Assembly: GCA_032718475.1 (NCBI GenBank)
Contig: JAUCBJ010006762.1
Location: 1-44,276, forward strand
Origin: Nemertoderma westbladi
Taxonomy: Eukaryota > Xenacoelomorpha > Nemertodermatida > Nemertodermatidae
Reading direction: 5' to 3'
Length of the DNA stretch: 44,276 nucleotides
Every line of letters starts with the position of its first letter. The stretch's first letter is position 1. The notes below the pieces were generated by a model. The model worked only from the letters and a program-made list of their open reading frames with translations, searched no databases and was not told the DNA's origin. Positions 30,965 to 39,741 of this stretch are shown here, piece by piece. The translations under genes and the position numbers were made by a program.

Positions 30965-33769
30965 TCAAATGATTTTAACTGACATATGCTCATAGGGGAT
31001 GTCCCTAAGTTGACACTCTGATGCCCTATGACCTTTAATGTTACAATACGTGCACTGCGCCACGAAACGCCAGCAAGTGTAGAAAGTGTGCGAACGTTGA
31101 TCCCCATACCAGTTGCATGCTAAGTCCGGTAGAGATATATGTTTCGCTCTGCATATCTTAGCGTGGTGGCCAGTTGCCCCGCATCTGCCACAAATAGTGT
31201 TGGCAGGGTACCAAACTCGCTCATAGATGAGATCTCCGATGGGGCGAGCGCTACCATCCACGTGATAATTCTCGTCATCTGTGTCAGTCGGTATGTTCGT
31301 CTCCGTAGGTTGTACACAAACCATAGCATCGCTTTTCTCCAACTCGCGTATCTCAGTTCGCGTCTTCCTCGGAAGGTTCTCCTCTATCTCTATGAGTTGC
31401 CGCAACGGTTCGTCTATTATCGCAAACACGGTCAGATCCACATCGTCATGATGGGCGGTAGGCTCGCGAGCCTTCCATGATCCTTCCGGGCCTTTGAATT
31501 CTGCGTGGCATTCCCCGTCGTAGGGTACTAACGTCAACATGGACGGTCTGTCGACTAGGCTTCCCGCGTGAGTGAGATAGACGTCCCTGAAAATGCTAAG
31601 TCCCGCTCTCGTGAAAACTTCGCAGTGCGCATCGGTGTTATAAAAGGGTTGGAGAAATCGGCGGAATACATCAGTATGCATCCTTCCTCCGTCGTAAAAG
31701 GTATGTCCTTCACCGAGACATAACGGATGTCGCTTTAGAGTCCTAGACACTACATCGGCGATGAAGCAAACGTTTACTGAAGATTCTATCGCCAAATAGT
31801 ATTGCAAGATTATTCGTGGAGGTGAGGTAATCGCCCAGTACACACAACCTCGCCACTTTAACTGTGTCTCGAACTCGTTTATGCCGGGGGTATCTCCCTC
31901 ACAGTATACGTCCGTGTATTTGCTCCTCTTGCCTTCCTTATAATCCCAACTAAACATTAGGTATGAGATATAAGCCATTCCAGTTTTTAGCGTGTTATAC
32001 TCCCTGAAATATCCTTGCTCAATAGCCCAAAGCAACAATGGTTTAGTATCCACGTATGGTGTAGGCAATCGATCCTCCTCCGTGGGCATTCCCGTAAAAT
32101 CGCTAATAAGGTCATCCCGTACGCCGGATCCGATCTTGACGATACTTTTATCAAGTACAACGTCTCGTACGGCCTTTGGGAACATCCTAGCTTCTATGCT
32201 ACAAGCCAGGTCCATGGATTTAACTATCCGTTTTATCATCGCGTGTCTTTGCGTCGTTCCTTCCAGCATAGGCATCTTTCTGTCACTCCTTTGTTGGCTG
32301 AAGACATGTAATATGCCATCTGGTGCTCGAATCTGTATGGTCTTTGAAGTGAGGCTTTGCTGATGGCTTCCTCCTTCATTATCGTAAAACATATAACCAT
32401 TCTCCTTCAGAGATCGGCTAGTTGCGTCCCAATCGTCGAGTAAATCGTTGGTAGGGTTCCAAATTCTCCCAATTGACTTTTCATCGTCGAAACTAATAGG
32501 TTTTCCGGTCCAATTGGTCGCAATATCAGTGTCGGTCTCAAACATGCCAACTCCGATCCATAATCGAATCGTTTTCGTCAGATATCCTCGCAAGATGCAA
32601 GGTGCGATATCCGTCCCCGCGCGATCCACTTCCTTAAAGTCCGTAATATGTGGAGGCACGTTGCGTATGATTTTCTGTACTATCGTTCTACGCAACTCGG
32701 CTGACTCTAACACATCACCAAAGGTAACCGATGGGAGGAAATCCAGGTTCGAAATGATCTCCGGGTATTCAACTATAGGAATCTCATAAGTTGTCTCCTC
32801 TCGGATCGGTATACTAATAGGAAAGCTGGTTGGTCTTGTGACTGGTACTATCGCTTTAGTAGGATGGCGCTGAGGTTCTCGCGTCATCTCGACATGAGGT
32901 ATCTGTAGTCTCTGCGACAAACGCTGAGCAAAGGTGATACTATTGAAGAGCTCGGGTGTCATCTCCTTAGTTTGATCGTGGGATATCCAGTAAAATGGTA
33001 GGCTCACGAGCCTTCCATCGAACTCCTCGATCTCGCCTTTCTCGTACGCCTTGTATGCCCTGTAGAGGCTCAAAGCTTCCCGTTTCTCTTGTGTCGACTT
33101 ATTAGACTCGTCCACTACCATATTGTAGACGTCTGGTTCGACTAATTTGGGTTCGTAAATGACGATCTCACCCGCGTTCGGTCCACTCATCTTGAACGAA
33201 TGGTACGGATTCGTCAAAGGGTATCCGCCTTCTTGGTAACGCAGACTTTGGCGGAATGAGCATCGTGCCAATATCGGCTCGGGGTTCTCCGAGTTCAATC
33301 GCATAGGAATTGCGTTGTCTTGCTCGCGCATACATGCTCCACATTTGTAAAACAGTTTATATATGGAGAACGCGTCCTTTGTCTCTGGATCCGCTCCTCG
33401 AGTGCGTCTATAAAGATGCATTCCTTCAAATTCGTCCCTGGCTGCAGGCAAGGGTTCGTTCGCCGTCAAATATTGCAGCGTATGATATAATCGGCGTATC
33501 TCCGTGTCTGGATCCTCACAAATGTCACTGGCATCGCATAACGCATTGAACTCCGCGCGTAATTCCTTCACTCTTTTGTTATAAGCGTCCAATTGCTGTT
33601 TCGTAACATTCGGGTCCACCTTGGATCTAGCATGCTTGGCTGTACTCCTAGCCATACTCTCCACTCCAAACACGCTAAAGTTTTTAGCTCCATAACGATT
33701 AAACAGCGCCTGGTGCTCCTGTTCCTGCATAAACTCCTGACGTAACTCCTTATAAATCTTCTCCGCCAT
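30965..33769 (-). CDS. 934-aa protein: DEDDy-exonuclease-like core plus three CCHC-type knuckles
   Basis: ATG at 33767-33769, stop TGA at 30965. Residues 1-75 are charged and helical; 75-440 are unassigned. At 459-490 YMFYDNEGG and TIQIRAPDGILHVF resemble exonuclease motif I (D463-x-E465 followed by the IQ strand). FPKAVRDVVLDKSIVKIGSG followed by VRDD (530-553) resembles motif II with D552. QYYLAIE (656-662) sits where motif III (Y-x3-D) is expected but has Glu for Asp. Knuckles: C860-C873, a variant at C885-C899, and C906-C919. Family knowledge: WRN-type exonucleases use D, E, D, D and Tyr. Inference: a nucleic-acid-binding retroelement gag with an exonuclease-like fold. No LTRs or pol could be tied to it; BEL/Pao pol lies upstream on the same strand. 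Confidence 0.55.
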   Translation of the reverse strand: MAEKIYKELRQEFMQEQEHQALFNRYGAKNFSVFGVESMARSTAKHARSKVDPNVTKQQLDAYNKRVKELRAEFNALCDASDICEDPDTEIRRLYHTLQYLTANEPLPAARDEFEGMHLYRRTRGADPETKDAFSIYKLFYKCGACMREQDNAIPMRLNSENPEPILARCSFRQSLRYQEGGYPLTNPYHSFKMSGPNAGEIVIYEPKLVEPDVYNMVVDESNKSTQEKREALSLYRAYKAYEKGEIEEFDGRLVSLPFYWISHDQTKEMTPELFNSITFAQRLSQRLQIPHVEMTREPQRHPTKAIVPVTRPTSFPISIPIREETTYEIPIVEYPEIISNLDFLPSVTFGDVLESAELRRTIVQKIIRNVPPHITDFKEVDRAGTDIAPCILRGYLTKTIRLWIGVGMFETDTDIATNWTGKPISFDDEKSIGRIWNPTNDLLDDWDATSRSLKENGYMFYDNEGGSHQQSLTSKTIQIRAPDGILHVFSQQRSDRKMPMLEGTTQRHAMIKRIVKSMDLACSIEARMFPKAVRDVVLDKSIVKIGSGVRDDLISDFTGMPTEEDRLPTPYVDTKPLLLWAIEQGYFREYNTLKTGMAYISYLMFSWDYKEGKRSKYTDVYCEGDTPGINEFETQLKWRGCVYWAITSPPRIILQYYLAIESSVNVCFIADVVSRTLKRHPLCLGEGHTFYDGGRMHTDVFRRFLQPFYNTDAHCEVFTRAGLSIFRDVYLTHAGSLVDRPSMLTLVPYDGECHAEFKGPEGSWKAREPTAHHDDVDLTVFAIIDEPLRQLIEIEENLPRKTRTEIRELEKSDAMVCVQPTETNIPTDTDDENYHVDGSARPIGDLIYERVWYPANTICGRCGATGHHAKICRAKHISLPDLACNWYGDQRSHTFYTCWRFVAQCTYCNIKGHRASECQLRDIPYEHMSVKII
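31457..31476. repeat. 20-bp palindrome copy inside the 934-aa gene (residues about 763-770)
   Basis: The plus strand reads GGTAGGCTCGCGAGCCTTCC, palindromic except for one pair of positions. It is coding here (SWKAREPT). Other copies: 29953, 30089, 32997 (same gene), 34110 (half) and 37534 (BEL/Pao gene). Confidence 0.75.
32997..33016. repeat. 20-bp palindrome copy inside the 934-aa gene (residues about 251-258)
   Basis: GGTAGGCTCACGAGCCTTCC, coding for DGRLVSLP. The reading frame differs from the 31457 copy, so the similarity is at the DNA level, not the protein level. Confidence 0.75.
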
Positions 33770-34480
33770 TATATACGCGTATATATGGTTACATATCGTT
33801 ACGTTTCTACTAGATGAAGCACAAAATAGAGGTTAGATGTGAGGAGACTTAGAGTTTGTCGGCTTTTGGCTCAACTTTGCTCTAAAACCCCTACCCATTT
33901 GCCTAATGACTTCGGGTTCGCGTGATTTCGCACTGGCTCCTAATCCAAAAAAAAAATGTAGCGAGCCGCGATACTAAAATACTCACCTTTTAATTTCCCA
34001 AACTACATTCCCAAAGAAAATAATGCAGTCGAGAATTAATTTGGTCTAAATAATAGTAGACACAACTACGTAGAACAAGGCTGATTTTCTTTTCCAAAAA
34101 AAATTTATCGGTAGGCTCGCAAGAAGGATCCGCTCTTGTCCTCCCCAATTTTAATTTTTTATCTAGTTGTATTCTAGAATTCGCATTCACTGGAGAATCA
34201 TTTTTCTTAAATTTAAATCCAACCGAATGCATTTGTCTAATAATTTTCGAAAAATTGTCTCACTTGTGGGTTCCAAGTTGAATTCCATTCCTACTGTACA
34301 CACAATCCCGCTCCTATGTGATACATAAGGGTACTACCCTCCATGTTCATATATAAAGACAATGGAATTCCACCGCTGTCTCTATCTACAATGAAGAGGA
34401 TTACAAATGCACATACAGTAATACAAAATACTAAATTACTAAAATACGGTAAATCTATGTGGCGGCCATCAAGGGTCCCA
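33770..34480 (-). other. Non-coding stretch, probably BEL/Pao 3' LTR and a leader
   Basis: No gene is seen. On the minus strand the sequence from 34481 begins TGTGGGACCC, right after the BEL/Pao pol stop, a usual LTR start. I cannot find its right border because no second LTR copy is in the window. A half copy of the 20-bp palindrome lies at 34110-34123. The last 70 bases before the 934-aa ATG are AT-rich (TATATACGCGTATATA). Confidence 0.4.
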
Positions 34481-34485
34481 CATCT

Positions 34486-35168
34486 CTATTTATTAAGATT
34501 GGGTGGAGATTTGTAGTCTCCTGTCTTGTTTCTAGTTTCCTCAAGGAGTACGAGACGTTGTACAGGCCTATCTAGGGTACATCCGTCGATAGTCCGTACA
34601 GTAACTGTCATTATTACACCAGATGTAGGGTGCGTGGTCAAAATGACTCCAGTCAGCCAAAACCGTCTTTTCAGATTGGCTTCAGCCAATAAAACGTGGT
34701 CACCTCATCTCAAACATCGGGTATTAAGATACCAAGAGGTTCTGGTTGAAATAGAGGGCAAATAATGCTTCTGCCATATTTCCCAGAATTTGTTGGCTAT
34801 CAGCTGAGTGATTTTCCAAGCTTTGTTGCCGTATCCGTCGCTATCGACAGGTACCGAAGTGGGCAACAATGTCGTCGGCGCCTGCATAAGCAGGTGCGCT
34901 GGTGTCAAAGCAAACTGTGCGTCGTTATTGTCAGGGATCAAAGCGATCGGTCTAGTGTTCAAAACCGCTTCGATTTCTATAAACAACGTCGTCAGTTGGT
35001 CGTCTGTTAATATGTGTTGCGTCGGTATTACTTTTGCCATAGCCATCTTGATTGACCCAATCAGCCTTTCCCAAACGCCGCCTCTCCACGGACTGTCAGG
35101 AGTGTTAAAGTTCCAAACAATACGGTGAGGACGTAGTTCCTCGGAAATCTGGTCTTGGTCCAACTTCC
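34486..35168 (-). pseudogene. BEL/Pao integrase, second half and C-terminus
   Basis: It resumes at the other TTAA with LRKLDQDQISEELRPH and contains the catalytic Glu in SPWRGGVWERLIGSIK. Then come LNTRPIALI and a TPAHLLM motif. One in-frame TGA at 34705-34707 interrupts before GDHVLLAEANLKRR. The remainder, 34486-34704, gives the usual C-terminal beta domain ending RPVQRLVLLE plus a short tail. Confidence 0.8.
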
Positions 35169-35172
35169 TTAA

Positions 35173-36747
35173 CCCTATTAGTACTGGGCTATAAAATGTT
35201 GTACAAATACCCGGGGGGGGGGTCATATTGACCACCCCCCCCCCCCCCCCCCCTCTAACATCTACAAATATTTACAAAAACGTCTGATTTTTTGTTTGTA
35301 CGTAGATATTACTTGTCTGGATCAGACCGAAAAAAAAAAATTCGAAAAAATGTACTGGGGTGGTTATATTTCAGCACCAAAATTACAAGTAGTGCACAAT
35401 TTTCACAAAATTTGAAAGTTACATTTTCGGCTAATTATTTTTCAATACAGTTTTTCTGGGGTGCAAAATACATTGGAAAATATTTAAAAATGATATGATT
35501 ACTATAAATGGTTGTTTAGTCCTCTCTGCGTAGGAAAAAAATGAAAAAAACAAGTAACCAGCACTTTTCAGTTAGAACACAAAATTTTTAATTCACATAT
35601 ACCATGCTATAAATTCACATTTTCAGGTTTTCGAGGGCGCTTATTCTAATGGAATACATTTCTAATATGCCAGATCATTGCTACTTGTATTTTTCGGCGT
35701 AATTTAGCAAATTTTGGTGCTAGCACCAAATTTCGTACCCATCACCAAAAAGTACAAGTTTGCGATGTCCAGTGCAGTTTTTATTGATTCCATCGGATTC
35801 AGGACCCTCATAAACCCGTATAACGCAAGAAACTAGGTGATACTATCTAGTGATCAATTTGCATATTTTCCAAAATTTGGTGCTGGCACAACAATTTTCA
35901 CCCACCGGCGAAAAATACAAGTTTGAGAACTCTTATGAAATTTTTACTGATTCCATTGAATTCAGAACCATCACAAACCCGTATAACGCAAGAAACAAGG
36001 TGACACAATCAATTGATATATTTGATGGTTTTCAAAATTTGGTGCTAGCACCACATTTTGCACCCACATCCGAAAAATACAAGTTTGAGATGTCTAGTTC
36101 GATAATTATATATTCCATTGAATTCAGAACAGCCATAAACCTCTAAAACGCAAGAAATAAATTATCACAAGCAATTTTATCTTTTGAATGGGTTTTCAAA
36201 ATTTCGTGCTAGCACCAAAATTTGCACACAGCACCGAAAAATACGAGTTTGATACGCTTGGTGCAACTCGTATATATTTCATCGAATCCAGAACCCCAAA
36301 AAACCCCAATTGCGTAAAAAACAAGTTTCAAACAATCAATTTACAAAATTGACATATTTCAAAATTTGGTGCTGGCACCAAAATTTGGCACCCACTGAAA
36401 AAAACAAGTTTGAAATTTCTAAATCAATTTATATGAATTCCATCCAATTTCTAACACCAAAAAACCGGTGTAAATAAAAAATAGAGATGTTACAAATCAT
36501 ATTTAATGAAATGTAATTTTCAAAAAACGTCTCAAAAAAAGTGCCAAAAGTAGGGTTAAAAAATGGTGCTATAACTCGAAAAGTACCCAATATTTTTGAA
36601 AACGGTTTTCACTACTAGGAAGACAATAGATTTTTAGGAAAAGTCATAAAATTTCAGATTCCCAACTGCGTTTGTTTCAGAATTATAATAAAAAAACCAC
36701 GGGGGGGGGGGGGGGGTCATATTGACCCCCCCCCGGGTTTAATAGGG
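35173..36747. mobile_element. Non-autonomous TTAA (piggyBac-like) element with tandem core
   Basis: TTAA occurs at both borders (35169-35172 and 36748-36751). The ends are inverted repeats starting CCCTATTA (left 35173, right complement at 36747). Subterminal hairpins GGTCA-tat-TGACC with long G/C runs lie at 35213-35253 and 36701-36735. The interior has five tandem units of about 163 bp (35716-36480). No transposase frame is present. TTAA targets and CCC-starting ends are the hallmark of piggyBac, so mobilisation in trans is inferred. Removing the insert plus one TTAA leaves the Pao integrase frame uninterrupted, as expected for this target type. Confidence 0.82.
35716..36480. repeat. 163-bp tandem array, five units
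   Basis: Units are marked by the 12-bp palindrome GGTGCTAGCACC or variants, starting at 35716, 35879, 36041, 36205 and 36368 (spacing 163, 162, 164, 163). Each unit also has 'ccgaaaaatacaagttt' and 'attcagaac...ataaacc' blocks. The same unit occurs at 213-470, 23380-23600 and 39890-40110. Confidence 0.88.
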
Positions 36748-36751
36748 TTAA

Positions 36752-37500
36752 AGCTCTGGTTATTTCATTCCGTGCACCCACAAAGTTAGTCCCTTGGTCG
36801 CAATAAATGGATTTGACCAATCCACGTCTAGCGATAAATCGCCGTAAGGCTAGGATAAAGGCGTTGGTGGTCATGTCTGTCACACGCTCTATATGGACAG
36901 CTCTGCTGGCCATGCAAGTGAAGATTAATCCCCAACGTTTTACCTGTACCCTTCTGCGTTTTGCGATTATAGGTCAAAAACAGTCTATCCCTGTCTCAGT
37001 GAAAGGGGGTCTAAAAGCCTGTAATCTTGCTAGTGGTAGTTCACTCATTTCTTGATATCCTATCCTCGCGTGCACCTTCTTACAAATTATACAGTTCCGT
37101 GTTACCGAACTCAGTGCCTTGCTAGGCCTAATCAGTACAAACCTCGATCGTAAGTGTGATAGGCAGTGATGTCTACCCACGTGTTTGAGTCGTACATGTG
37201 CGTCCAGTATCATAGCGCGCTGTAACTCATGGTGTTGCGGTATGATGATAGGATATCTAAAGTCAAGTGCAAAGTCAATGTTCTGGAGTCTGGACTTGTG
37301 ACAAAGTAAGCCCCTATAAACGATCGGACTCCAACTCAAAATCGGTGAAGACTTGATCTGTTTACCCTGATTGATCGCTGTGAACTCTCGTGCGAAATAT
37401 CGCAATTGATAATGTCTAATAATATCAACTTCACAAAGACCAACTTCCTCTAAGGTAAGTCTTCTAGGAAAGTCGTGTTTGCCTCTGGTCATCAGGTGAG
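36752..37500 (-). pseudogene. BEL/Pao integrase, N-terminal and first half of the core
   Basis: A zinc-binding domain (HVRLKHVGRHH ... NCIICKK) is followed by LPLARLQAFRPPFTETGIDCF, which holds the first catalytic Asp. The next codon, normally Gly, is TGA (36974-36976). The frame continues as CMASRAVHIERVTDM and SIYCDQGTNFVGARNEITRA with the second catalytic Asp. It is cut at 36748-36751 (TTAA) by the inserted element. Confidence 0.8.
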
Positions 37501-38945
37501 GTATAGTCGTAATGTGGATACTTGTTTGGACTTGGTAGGCCCACGGGCCTTCCGGTAGGTGTCTCCCTTTGTGCAATAGGTTTGTCTGAGTCCTGAAGTA
37601 TGTCAATCTCCACGGTCTTACCTCTACCGTCCGCACCTAGTGAATTGACTGGCAGTAACGGTTTCAACTCTACAGTCCTAGTGTGTTCCTGTGAGCTTGT
37701 AAGCTTCCTAACCTTAGTCACACGTTTACATGTAGGTGGTAAGTCAAGTATTTTCTTTGAGCGGAGTGTGATCACTGTGGCCTCAACTTCGTCGTCCAAA
37801 GAAGTCAAATTCGGTAAGTTGTTAATACCTAATGGGGGTGTACTAGTCCGCTCCAATGAATTTATTGCGTCCTTGCAGTTCACGTCGTATCTTTCCAATG
37901 GAAAGTCTAGTAGACAGTCTGGTGAGGCATCCAGTGAACAGTCTGGTGAGAAATAGCACGGAACTTCCGGAGAAATGTCCTGTCGTCGGTCCCAAAGAAA
38001 GTCAGGCGTAGCTTCTGTCAGAAAGTCTGGTCTAAAGTCTGGTGGACAGTCTGTCGAGATGTCTGGTGGAAAGTCTGGTGAAACGTCCGGTTGACAATCT
38101 GTCGTGAGTTCCATAAAACAATCTGGCGAACAATCCGGAGAACAATCTGGTGTCGCTTCTGGTGAATAATCTGGCGAGTCATCTGGTGAACAATCCGGCG
38201 AAACGTCTGGTGAAATCTCCTGCGGAACTTCCGGTGAAAGATTCATACGAGCGTCTGGTCGAGATTCTGGTGAGACATCTGGCGTAATGTCAGGTCTAGC
38301 GTCCAGGTCATCAGATTTCGTCTGTCCTTGTTTCCTCTTGACCTTGGCGTTGGCTTTCGCTTTAGATTTGACAACTGTGTCGATTTTTATCTCGGCACCC
38401 TCTGGTATGGTATTGGTTGTTGCGCCGAATAACGGTGGCCATTCGTCTGATGGTCGCTGTAGGAAATCGGGTCCTCTAAACCAAAAGGATTTATTGTCCG
38501 GTTTACAAAAGTCGATTGGTAGCATCCCCCGTGACGCGATGTCAGCTGGGTTCAGCTTCCCTGGACAGTGACGCCAATCTTGTTTGAGCGACCGGTCCAA
38601 TATTTCAGCCCGTCTGTTGGCTACGAAAGTCTTGAACTTGAATGTTTCATTGTTTATGTACCAAAGTACCAACGTCGCATCCGTCCAATATGTGACCTTC
38701 AAGTTAGCCTCCAGCTCGCGTTGAACTAAACTGACAATATCGGTGGATGTCGTCCCAGATTGCAGCTCTCCACGAGTTACAGTCATATACTTCAACGGCA
38801 TTGTTCTAGCCCTTGAATTAACGAGAGACACTTCGTAGCTGTCTGATGTCACTTGTCGTCTAAGGTACAAATTAACTCCCAGTCCATCCTTACTAGCGTC
38901 ACTGAAGCTGTGAAGCTCTAAATCGGCAGGAAAGTAGGTCTGCAA
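37464..38945 (-). pseudogene. BEL/Pao RNase H-like region with an inserted SPD-repeat domain
   Basis: Residues 1-150 are the Pao RNase H: ELHSFSDASKDGLGV, TVTRGELQS, VTYWTDATLVLWYI and LNPADIASRGM. Residues 190-225 are Lys-rich. Residues 220-350 consist of tandem SPD/SPE tripeptide-based units (SPDCSPDDSPDYSPEATPDC and similar), encoded by a degenerate 12-18-bp minisatellite at about 37890-38300. I know of no such domain in BEL/Pao pol, where RNase H leads directly to integrase. The final 60 codons (ending SPDDQRQTRLS) drift out of the integrase frame, which continues in the next entry. Confidence 0.7.
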
Positions 38946-39087
38946 AGGAAAGTATACCCTTGGTATGTATGGTATAGTCTTGTAGGAACGTCAGTTGGGC
39001 TTCCCAGTCCCTCCATTGCTCAGCTAACTTTTGTGGGATGGGATCGTCCATTCCAGTCCGGCTTGCAAAATGCTGCGTAGTATGATC

Positions 39088-39734
39088 CTAGCATGTAGGA
39101 TCACGGGGACTAATGAAACACAATGGGTCATACAATCGACTCATGGTCGATAAGCAAGTCCTCTTAGTGAGAGGTCTAGTCTGGTCGTTGGACCTTACAC
39201 GTACCCTAAAATTGTCGGTGTTAGGGTCCCAACTAAGTCCTAATACTTTAGTCGTAGGTAGAGGTTCTAGGTCTAAGTCTAAATCACCTCCACTGCAATC
39301 CGTCGGGTCGAATGAGTTCACTAGTTCGGGTTCGTTGGAAGCGAACTTCGTATGGCGGAATCCGCCCTCAGCGAGACAATCTTGGAGTTGGTGTGCTACG
39401 GTTGTAGTGCGCTCCAGAGTGTCACAACTCTTGAGGCCGTCATCCACGTAGAAATCTTGTTCCACTGTCCGAGCTACTTCTGGGTCAAATTGGTCTTGTC
39501 TGTCTGGTGCAGTCTGCTTTAAGGCAACATGGTGCAGTTGGGGCAGTCCTTGGCTCCGAAAACTCTTACCTGCATTTGGTAAGTTTCTGGCGGAAGTTCT
39601 AAATTTCCGTCCGGATACCAAAGAAACCTCAAGCTGTCCCTGTCCCGCTCCAAAGCCTTAACCTGGTGAAACATGGCCTCTACGTCACAGGTGAAAGCCA
39701 CTTTGCGTTGTCTAAAACGCATTAGGATTCCCAT
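39088..39734 (-). pseudogene. BEL/Pao reverse transcriptase (partial)
   Basis: The first part (39519-39734) reads MGILMRFRQRKVAFTCDVEAMF, with the first catalytic Asp in CDVEAMFHQV, and RVFGAKDCPN. A one-base shift near 39525-39545 leads to the second part with DPEVARTVEQDFYVDDGLKS (catalytic YVDD) and LSTMSRLYDPLCF. Fingers upstream of FRQRK are lost at the B' junction. Between 38945 and 39090 two more shifts occur; pieces such as ILRSILQAGLEW and YIPRVYFPLQ can be followed. Confidence 0.8.
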
Positions 39735-39741
39735 GAGGTAA

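Larger units (their letters stand above)
34481..39738 (-). mobile_element. BEL/Pao LTR retrotransposon, 5'-truncated
   Basis: The order on the minus strand is RT, RNase H, integrase, then a pol stop (34486-34488) five bases before a TGTGGGACC LTR start. Gag, protease and the first RT motifs are missing: block B'-A' joins at 39738-39742. The coding region has at least three frame changes and two in-frame TGA codons. A TTAA element (35173-36747) splits the integrase. Confidence 0.85.

Noticed and set aside
30965-33769. 934-aa protein as an envelope gene of the BEL/Pao element
   Set aside because: No signal peptide, no membrane segment, C-terminal zinc knuckles, and it lies beyond the probable 3' LTR start at 34481.
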